Positions 14,516 through 19,673 of a stretch of 22,261 nucleotides of DNA are shown one piece after another. The position numbers and the translations under genes are program-made. Each line of letters opens with the position of its first letter. Position 1 is the stretch's first letter. The notes below the pieces were generated by a model. It was not told the DNA's origin. It saw nothing but the letters and a program-made list of their open reading frames with translations, and made no database searches. This DNA comes from Candidatus Kaiserbacteria bacterium (GTDB taxonomy: Bacteria > Patescibacteriota > Minisyncoccia > Phycocordibacterales > Phycocordibacteraceae): positions 1 to 22,261 of the forward strand of contig JAHFMQ010000007.1 of assembly GCA_023267775.1 (NCBI GenBank), read 5' to 3'.

Positions 14516-14920
14516 ATGTTAATGATTCGATTTCAGCGCATCGGCCGGAGGAATGATCCGGCGTTTCGCATTGTCGTCCTTGAGAAGGAGCGCGCCGCAA
14601 AAGCCGGAAATATTGTCGAACTTCTTGGTACGTATAATCCTCGCAGTAAGGCGCTTACCCTGAACGAAAAGCATGTGAAGAATTGGATCGCCAAAGGCGC
14701 TCAGCCAACAGATTCCATTCACAATCTCCTTATCAACAAGGGTGTTATTAAAGGAAAAAAGGTGAACGTGCTTCCGAAGAAGACTCCACAGAAAAAGGAG
14801 GGTGCTGAAGTTGTCGCGACAGTTGCGGCTGTACCAGTCGCAGAAGCGGTAGCCGCTCCGACGGAGGCAGAAGTTGTGGCGGAAGCAGTGCCAGCAGAAG
14901 AGACACCAGCCGTTGCATAA
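14516..14920 (+). CDS. rpsP: Ribosomal protein bS16
   Basis: Small-subunit ribosomal protein. Residues 1-80 match bS16: MIRFQRIGRRNDPAFRIVV, GNIVELLGTYNPRSK, KHVKNWIAKGAQPTDSIHNLLINKGVI. The last 45-50 residues are a low-complexity Ala/Val/Glu/Pro tail (VATVAAVPVAEAVAAPTEAE...), a common kind of extension in this protein and probably disordered. Two candidate starts exist (14516 and 14522). The first is 7 nt after TATAGT and fits the local leaderless pattern; the second would give the usual MIRFQR start. It heads the rpsP-khpA-trmD group. Confidence 0.95.
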   Translation: MLMIRFQRIGRRNDPAFRIVVLEKERAAKAGNIVELLGTYNPRSKALTLNEKHVKNWIAKGAQPTDSIHNLLINKGVIKGKKVNVLPKKTPQKKEGAEVVATVAAVPVAEAVAAPTEAEVVAEAVPAEETPAVA

Positions 14921-14955
14921 TCACCCCGCCAAAGGCGGGTGCTAACATACCCCTT

Positions 14956-15273
14956 ATGGAACCAGATCAGGCATTTCTAGAATACGCAGTGAAAGCGCTC
15001 GCCGAACACCCCGAATCGGTCGAGACGACTCGTACTATCGACCAAATGGGTGTGTTGCTTACTCTTACCGTTCATCCTGATGATATGGGAAAAATTATTG
15101 GCAAGAGCGGCAAAACCGCCGAGGCACTCCGTATTCTTCTGCGTGTCATCGGTATGAAAGGAAACGCACGGGTAAATCTCAAAATTAACGAGCCAGTCGG
15201 AGGGAAGCGGGCTCCTATCCAATTGAACGAACAGGAATCGAAGACTGTCGATCAGGTTGTCGAAGAACTTTAG
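14956..15273 (+). CDS. khpA: KH-domain RNA-binding protein KhpA
   Basis: 105-residue single KH-domain protein of the KhpA/YlqC family, which binds RNA, often as a dimer with KhpB, and affects cell division and sRNA functions. The GxxG loop is in MGKIIGKSGKTAEALRILL (G49-G52), followed by KGNARVNLKI. The C-terminal tail after about residue 80 is charged. It lies in its usual place after rpsP. TAACAT ends 7 nt before the ATG, after a CCCGCC-AAA-GGCGGG hairpin between the two genes, so it may have its own leaderless promoter. Between it and trmD, where rimM often lies, there is only a structured noncoding stretch. Confidence 0.9.
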   Translation: MEPDQAFLEYAVKALAEHPESVETTRTIDQMGVLLTLTVHPDDMGKIIGKSGKTAEALRILLRVIGMKGNARVNLKINEPVGGKRAPIQLNEQESKTVDQVVEEL

Positions 15274-15462
15274 AAGCTTACGTGTAGATTTTGCGAGCGC
15301 GTTACCTCAATGATTTATTATCAGACGTCGCACCAGTGTGCACTAAGCGATACTCTCGCAAAATCTACACGTAAGCTTAGAGTTAAGGATGAAAGATTTT
15401 CCACTTTTGGATAGTTGGCTTAGTGCAGTCCTCGAAACGCTTTCCAAAAGTCGAAAATCTTT
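15274..15462 (+). ncRNA. Two long hairpins with complementary loops upstream of trmD
   Basis: Hairpin 1: arms 15274-15297 and 15355-15378 are perfectly complementary over 24 bp with a 57-nt loop. Hairpin 2: arms 15392-15411 and 15443-15462 pair over 20 bp with one mismatch and a 31-nt loop. Loop 1 contains TGCACTAAGC (15339-15348) and loop 2 contains its exact reverse complement GCTTAGTGCA (15418-15427), so a 10-bp loop-loop (kissing) contact is possible. The unit fills the gap between khpA and trmD and ends 9 nt before the trmD ATG. It may be a leader element, an RNase III processing site, or a noncoding RNA. No reading frame is evident in it. Confidence 0.55.
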
Positions 15463-15471
15463 AAGACAAAA

Positions 15472-16119
15472 ATGAAATTTCATCTCGTCACATTATTCTC
15501 AGAAGCGTGCGACGCATATCTTTCGGCTTCGATTGTGGGTCGTGCCCGCAAGGAAAAAAAGATTTCCGTACACTATCAGAATCCGCGTGATTTTGTAGAA
15601 AATAAGTGGGGGAAAATAGACGAGCGTCCGTACGGCGGTGGGCCGGGAATGATCATTCAAGCTATGCCGATCGTGAAGGCGGTAGAGAAAGCTTTGAGGA
15701 ATAAGAAGGGTAAGAGGGTCATCATCTGGTTCTCGCCAGGCGGTAAGCAATTTACAAACAAAGATGCCGATGCGCTCACAAAGTACGATGACGTCGTGCT
15801 CGTCTGCGGTCGGTATGAAGGAATTGATGAGCGGGCTCGAAAAATACTCAAAACACTGGCGCCAGTAAAAGAGTTTGCGGTTGGCGAAGCGGTCTACACG
15901 GGTGGGGAAGTTCCGGCGCTCGCCATCGTCGACGCCGTCACACGCCGCATTCCGGGCGTACTTGGTAAAGATGCATCAGTTGAAGAGCGCCGCATCGCCT
16001 CAAGCGCGGTCTATACTCGCCCAGAAACAATTTCATACAAAAAGAAGAATTATCGAGTTCCGAAAGTTCTTCAGACTGGTCATCACGCGAGGATTGATGA
16101 GTGGCGTAGAATTAAATAG
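15472..16119 (+). CDS. trmD: tRNA (guanine-N1)-methyltransferase TrmD
   Basis: SPOUT methyltransferase that makes m1G37 next to the anticodon of tRNAs, using S-adenosylmethionine, and protects the reading frame. The 215-residue product shows DERPYGGGPGMIIQ, VLVCGRYEGIDERA (the knot region), EFAVGEAVYTGGEVPALAIVDAV (E. coli has SIGDYVLSGGELPAM) and IPGVLG, then a short end ETISYKKKNYRVPKVLQTGHHARIDEWR. It is shorter than E. coli TrmD (255 aa) and its C-terminal domain is reduced. There is no Shine-Dalgarno; a weak TTTAAG lies 6 nt before the ATG, directly after a long hairpin. The S51 peptidase gene starts on the base after the TAG. Confidence 0.95.
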   Translation: MKFHLVTLFSEACDAYLSASIVGRARKEKKISVHYQNPRDFVENKWGKIDERPYGGGPGMIIQAMPIVKAVEKALRNKKGKRVIIWFSPGGKQFTNKDADALTKYDDVVLVCGRYEGIDERARKILKTLAPVKEFAVGEAVYTGGEVPALAIVDAVTRRIPGVLGKDASVEERRIASSAVYTRPETISYKKKNYRVPKVLQTGHHARIDEWRRIK

Positions 16120-16692
16120 ATGACCAAGTACATTTTGCACGGTGGTTTTACGACAGCAGAGAACCCGTCGAATGATGCCTTTTACAGAGAATTCGTCCGT
16201 GACATTCCAGATGACGGTACAATTTTAGTAGTCTATTTCGCTTCACGAGAAGAAAAAGAAATTCCAGAAAAATTCAAGAACCATAAGAAAAGAATACAAG
16301 TTCAATCAGAAGGCAAGGATTTTCATTTTGTGATGGCGACCCAGGAAGGATTTATTTCGCAGATAGAAAAGTCGGACGCGATTTGTTTCTACGGAGGAAG
16401 TACCAACAAACTCCTGGAGATCTTGAGAACATATCCGAATTTGAGACCCCTTTTTACAGGAAAGACAATCGCTGGCTCATCCGCCGGCGCGTATGCTTTA
16501 GCTCGTTTCGGACCTTCTCATCATGAAGAGAAAGTGCGGGAAGGACTTGGCATCGTTCCGGTTCGCATCGTATGTCATTATGAAAGTTCCGTCTTGCCTC
16601 CAAATGAGAAAGCAGTCTCAATGCTAAGAAATACAGCTCCCGAATCAGAACTCGTGTTTTTGAAGGATTTTGAATGGAAAATTTTTGCTTGA
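16120..16692 (+). CDS. Peptidase E-like (family S51) protein
   Basis: 190-residue protein of the dipeptidase E / cyanophycinase-like group (class I glutamine amidotransferase-like fold). It has KYILHGGFTTAENP at the start, AICFYGGSTNKLLEIL in the middle and the nucleophile elbow IAGSSAGAYAL (Ser121 in GSSAG), followed by GLGIVP and HYE (His153) as likely partners in catalysis. Family members cleave N-terminal Asp-X dipeptides or related bonds, but the exact substrate here is unknown. The ATG directly follows the trmD stop (TAGATG), so it is co-transcribed and probably translationally coupled with trmD. No signal peptide; cytoplasmic. Confidence 0.82.
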   Translation: MTKYILHGGFTTAENPSNDAFYREFVRDIPDDGTILVVYFASREEKEIPEKFKNHKKRIQVQSEGKDFHFVMATQEGFISQIEKSDAICFYGGSTNKLLEILRTYPNLRPLFTGKTIAGSSAGAYALARFGPSHHEEKVREGLGIVPVRIVCHYESSVLPPNEKAVSMLRNTAPESELVFLKDFEWKIFA

Positions 16693-16749
16693 CTTGCATG
16701 TTCCCGCATTAGATAAACAGAAATTGATACCGTGTTCGCTTCAAGCAAT

Positions 16750-17061
16750 TTAGCATGTCCGGTGCAGTTTTGTGAGTAATCGATCAATCTCTTTTTTCAG
16801 TGTTTTTGGGTTGAGGGTTTCGTATGTTGTTCGTGGCTTCTCTTTAATGCGTTCATCTATGTTTTGGTGCGCAAGCACACGCTGATACGCGGGCTGAGCT
16901 TTGTCATGTATCCGCTTCGATCGTGAACCGACCCTCTCTTTGCCGACGCATTTGACCGAGGGGATGAAGAAGTTGATATAGTCTTCAAGCACGTCATAGA
17001 GCTCGTTCAGAACGAGAACGTATCGCAGATCATCGAGCTCGCCAAGCGTTGCTATTGACAA
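16750..17061 (-). pseudogene. C-terminal remnant of a DDE integrase-type transposase
   Basis: The 103-residue minus-strand frame looks like the C-terminal end of integrase-core transposases of the kind common in candidate-phylum genomes: LNELYDVLEDYINFFIPSVK, then KERVGSRSKRIHDKAQ, AYQRVLAH, and RTTYETLNPKTLKKEIDRLL. The catalytic core (DDE residues) and N-terminal helix-turn-helix are missing, and the upstream sequence leaves the family at about 17061, so it is a 5'-truncated remnant. It borders the accessory island that follows. The family assignment is by recalled sequence pattern only. Confidence 0.6.
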
Positions 17062-17083
17062 ATAGCGTAAAAATAGTTAATCT
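17055..17083 (+). promoter_or_regulatory. Near-consensus promoter of the module/IS110-like transcript
   Basis: TTGACA (17055-17060), 17-bp spacer, TAATCT (17078-17083). It is the best sigma70-type promoter in the window and would start a transcript near 17090, just before the first RNA module. The transcript would have a structured leader of about 350 nt before the IS110-like coding region. Confidence 0.75.
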
Positions 17084-17095
17084 TGGGAAAGATTT

Positions 17096-17412
17096 GAAGG
17101 ACGAATTGGGGGGGGTTGTTTTTAACGATTGGAATGTTTTTCTCCGAGTGCGATTTTTGTGAGGGGACGAGCAGATGTCTGTCATCCGCAGTGACGGTAT
17201 TGGAAGTGTCCCCTCTTTTCAGCTTTCCGATGAAGTAAGTTCGAAAGAACTTACTTCATCACTCTCTTACGGCACTTGTCGGCACGAGTTTCGTAAGAGG
17301 GACGAATAAGCATTTGTTACTTAATTGTGACGATAGACATGCTGTTCCTCATTGTCGCTTTGGCGACGAATGTTCATTGACATGTCCGCAAATCATCATC
17401 GGTGGAGCGGAC
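17096..17412 (+). ncRNA. Upstream group of internal-loop RNA modules
   Basis: Leader RNA with repeated structures. Module U1 (17161-17215): 8-bp outer stem GAGGGGAC/GTCCCCTC, 12-nt loop strands either side of the hairpin 17181-17195. Module U2 (17297-17350): outer stem GAGGGAC/GTTCCTC, 12-nt strands, hairpin GTTAC-TTAATT-GTGAC. U0 (17096-17142) is a variant: outer stem GAAGGAC/GTTTTTC, strands of 15 and 9 nt, hairpin GTT-TTT-AAC. Between U1 and U2 are two plain hairpins (17229-17260 and 17264-17299); the second shares bases with the U2 outer stem. After U2 come GTCGC-TTTG-GCGAC (17354-17367) and GTCCGC/GCGGAC (17384-17389 with 17407-17412), and GACATG/CATGTC (17336-17341, 17381-17386) would compete with U2. 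The last hairpin lies 18 nt before the Shine-Dalgarno of the IS110-like gene. Confidence 0.7.
17229..17260 (+). repeat. 14-bp perfect hairpin with GAAA tetraloop
   Basis: GATGAAGTAAGTTC (17229-17242), GAAA, GAACTTACTTCATC (17247-17260). A perfect stem closed by a GNRA tetraloop and not followed by a T tract, so it looks like a structural RNA element rather than a terminator. Confidence 0.8.
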
Positions 17413-17443
17413 GAAATCAATCAAACTACTAAGGAGGTTTCGC

Positions 17444-18742
17444 ATGAGCCGAATCATTGGTATCAGACATCGCTGGAAAGATCTTGCTGGTAAAGAGGGC
17501 GAAGAAGGAATGACGTTTGAGGACAACCCAACCTGCGTCGCCATTAAAGATGGCGATGCAATCAGACGGTATGAACTCAAGACGGAAACTGATGAACTCG
17601 ATTTTCTTCTCGGAAGGTTTTCAATCAGTTGGCGCGTACTTGGCGAGAATGAAACAACGAACAATGTCTTTGCCCGTCACATCGTTCTCGAAAAGAAGAA
17701 AGGTAAGCCGACCGGGCGAACTCTTGTCCCGGAATCCTACGTAGGATTCCAGACTGGCGATGTTGTGGTAATGACGCTTGGCGGATCGGGTGACCGTTTC
17801 GCTTACGCATTATCTCGTCGCGGTGAGAAAATGGGTGCGGACGTGTTCCGGATTGAGCCAGGTGAGCTGAAACGAAAGCGTGACCTTGCTGGCGGAAAGA
17901 AAGAAGATGACCCAACACTCCTCATCGAGTTGTTTGGGAATTCATCAGAGCTTTTCCACGAGTGCGGTCCTCGCGACCGTGATCAAATCAGGGTTGCTGA
18001 AGCGCTTCGCGCCAGGCAAGCGGCGCAGGAGGATAGAAAAGCAACTGCGCAACGTCTGCGGCAGCGCCTTATCGGCGGTATTTTTCTCTCAGATGAGGGG
18101 ATGTACCCCGAAGGCACTATCGAGGATGTCTACGATGAGGCCGAAGCGAACGACAGAATCCTTCAAGCCATTAGGACTGAAGAGAAACAGTGTGACAATA
18201 AATTGCGAGACGTCGTCGCACTGGTCCCTGTGTATTCGAAGGTGTTTGAACCCATCGAAGGGTGTGGGCACGCACTTGCTGCGAGAATCATCGCTTCGGT
18301 CGGCGACATACGCCGGTTTCCAAACGAGGCCAAATTCAAGGCGTTTGTTGGTGTGCATGTGTTAGGGAAAGATCTAAAAAAGATGTCTCCTGGCACTGCA
18401 CGCGCTGACGGCGACTCGGTTCTTGCACGTAGGCGGCGCGGACAGGTTTCCGATTGGAACCCTACTGCGCGACAAGCGTTCTTTCTCCTCGGAGACCAGT
18501 TCAATCGACGGCCGGATTCTACGTGGGGCAAGAAGCTCCGAGAGTATAAAGCGAAGTTCCGAGAGAAATATCCGGAGCCGGTGACCGTAGACGGGAAGCT
18601 TCGCTTCACGAACGGCCACATTCACAAACGTGCTTTGTGGCGTACGGTGACGAAATTCGCCGAACACCTCTACGGCACATGGCGACGGATTGAGCGCGAA
18701 CACGAAGCTCTTGTGAGTGAGCAACTTCGAAAATCGGCGTAG
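17444..18742 (+). CDS. IS110-family-like protein with degenerate DEDD site
   Basis: 432-residue protein with the layout of IS110 transposases/recombinases. The N-terminal part resembles the RuvC-like DEDD domain: strand IIGIRHRWKD (4-13), CVAIKDG, a helix near 50-60, a long insertion (about 64-100), then VVVMTLGGSGDRFAYALSRRG (107-127), ADVFRIEP and GGKKEDDPTLL (150-160). IS110 enzymes have GIDxS, MExTG and KTDxxDA here; the corresponding positions are R8, T111, D155 and T158, so three of four acidic residues look lost. A coiled-coil region (about 180-258) follows. The C-terminal part matches Tnp_20 with its helix-hairpin-helix: EPIEGCGHALAARIIASVG (269-287), DIRRF, FKAFVGV, then RRRRGQVSDWNPTARQAFF. 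S315, S325 or S336 could be the nucleophilic serine. Start: AAGGAGG lies 6 nt before ATG 17444. RNA-module groups flank it on both sides. Domesticated or reprogrammed function is inference. Confidence 0.7.
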   Translation: MSRIIGIRHRWKDLAGKEGEEGMTFEDNPTCVAIKDGDAIRRYELKTETDELDFLLGRFSISWRVLGENETTNNVFARHIVLEKKKGKPTGRTLVPESYVGFQTGDVVVMTLGGSGDRFAYALSRRGEKMGADVFRIEPGELKRKRDLAGGKKEDDPTLLIELFGNSSELFHECGPRDRDQIRVAEALRARQAAQEDRKATAQRLRQRLIGGIFLSDEGMYPEGTIEDVYDEAEANDRILQAIRTEEKQCDNKLRDVVALVPVYSKVFEPIEGCGHALAARIIASVGDIRRFPNEAKFKAFVGVHVLGKDLKKMSPGTARADGDSVLARRRRGQVSDWNPTARQAFFLLGDQFNRRPDSTWGKKLREYKAKFREKYPEPVTVDGKLRFTNGHIHKRALWRTVTKFAEHLYGTWRRIEREHEALVSEQLRKSA

Positions 18743-18756
18743 GCCGTTTCGGTGGC

Positions 18757-19271
18757 GGCGGGGACGACTCAATGCACGTTCTTTAGTGGACGAACCTGGC
18801 TTTGTCCTCGCCGATTCCCGAAAGCTGTTTGCCTAGTATAGGTGAAGCGACATGCTCTGTGTCTATAATTAAGACGAACGAACGTGTGCTTCATCTATCT
18901 CCGTAGACATTCAAAAAGTGTTTGAAGTTCGAATGGGTGAGACGACGCAGTTAGTGTCTCTTCACTGAGACGTTTATCTGATTGTCACACTCTTGTTCCT
19001 TTAAATGGTCGGGAGGACGAATCTGCCTATGTCGTTTTTAACGACGAAACAATGTTTGTTCTCCCAACACTCAGTTCTTTAGGTTTGTGTGGAGCGAACC
19101 CATGGATGTCTCTTCATCGAGACGAATAAACACTTGCTCCACCAAAAAATAGATGGGACGCGAGCAAGCATGTCTTTTTAAGACGATTCACGCTCTGTCT
19201 CGCTAGTTCTTTAGGTTTTGGTTGGGAGGACGAGCGAGCCAATGTTTTTAACGGTCGACTAGATGTCCTTC
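18757..19271 (+). ncRNA. Array of seven internal-loop RNA modules
   Basis: Seven tandem modules start 15 nt after the IS110-like stop codon: D1 18757-18812, D2 18840-18896, D3 18937-18990, D4 19011-19065, D5 19089-19142, D6 19153-19203, D7 19225-19271. Each is an outer stem of 6-9 bp, a 12-nt strand, a small hairpin of 9-16 nt, a second 12-nt strand, and the closing stem half. Examples: D1 GGCGGGGAC/GTCCTCGCC around GTTC-TTTAGT-GGAC; D4 GGGAGGAC/GTTCTCCC around GTCGTT-TTT-AACGAC; D5 GTGGAGC/GCTCCAC around GTCTC-TTCATC-GAGAC. Stem sequences change while pairing is kept; only D3 has one A-A mismatch. Spacers are 10-40 nt, two of which share AGTTCTTTAGGTTT. An intrinsic terminator follows D7 by 12 nt. 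No coding frame spans the region. Confidence 0.8.
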
Positions 19272-19283
19272 GAGCCATGGTAT

Positions 19284-19312
19284 CCCGCCGACACAAGTCG
19301 GCGGGATTTTCT
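19284..19312 (+). terminator. Intrinsic terminator closing the RNA-module array
   Basis: CCCGCCGAC (19284-19292) pairs with GTCGGCGGG (19297-19305) around ACAA, followed by ATTTTCTT. It is a strong terminator that separates the island from the rpoB leader and sets the 3' end of the array RNA. Confidence 0.92.
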
Positions 19313-19313
19313 T

Positions 19314-19673
19314 ATTATCCCCAGAGCGCTTGCCCCGTGAGATAATGGAATCGCGACCATCCATTAGATTGAAAAGACCTTAAGGTTTTCGTTTACGCCA
19401 AAAGGATATCCACTTCTCTATCTCATGGAGCTTGCGCGATTAGAGGCGGACTGATACATTATTGGCACAAGATACGAGTGAGTCACGGAGGGCGAGGGAG
19501 ATTTATACGGGAACAGAAGAAACGCAAAAGCGAAAGCGGATTTATTTCCGTGCGTTCGCATTTATATAACTCACCTTTACTACCAAGCGAGCCGAGTGAC
19601 GAACAAGTCCTTCTTGATTCGTCCGAGGCAAGTGCAGGGAGAAAGCTTACTTATTACCTAAACGCCACGCCTC
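19314..19673 (+). promoter_or_regulatory. 360-bp noncoding leader of rpoB
   Basis: No convincing gene. It contains a long-range inverted repeat: 19326-19344 (GCGCTTGCCCCGTGAGATA) against 19419-19438, pairing over TGAGATA/TATCTCA plus CC/GG, GC/GC and GCGC/GCGC with short mismatches. The second half is the 20-nt repeat also found upstream of nusB. Candidate -10 boxes include TATAAC (19565-19570), about 104 nt before the rpoB ATG. The 86-codon frame at 19478-19738 overlaps the rpoB start in another frame, has unremarkable composition and no Shine-Dalgarno, and is not called. Confidence 0.5.
19419..19438 (+). repeat. 20-nt repeat, copy 2 (upstream of rpoB)
   Basis: TATCTCATGGAGCTTGCGCG. It matches 6979-6998 at 18 of 20 positions. 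Confidence 0.4.

Noticed and set aside
17208..17220. Terminator at the end of module U1 (GTCCCCTCTTTT)
   Set aside because: The T tract is only four bases and the stem is interrupted by a 12/12 internal loop. The downstream gene seems to depend on the same promoter.
17096..19271. CRISPR array or integron attC array as explanation of the repeated modules
   Set aside because: There is no identical direct repeat of fixed length with spacers, no cas genes, and no gene cassettes between the structures. The conserved feature is secondary-structure geometry, not primary sequence.
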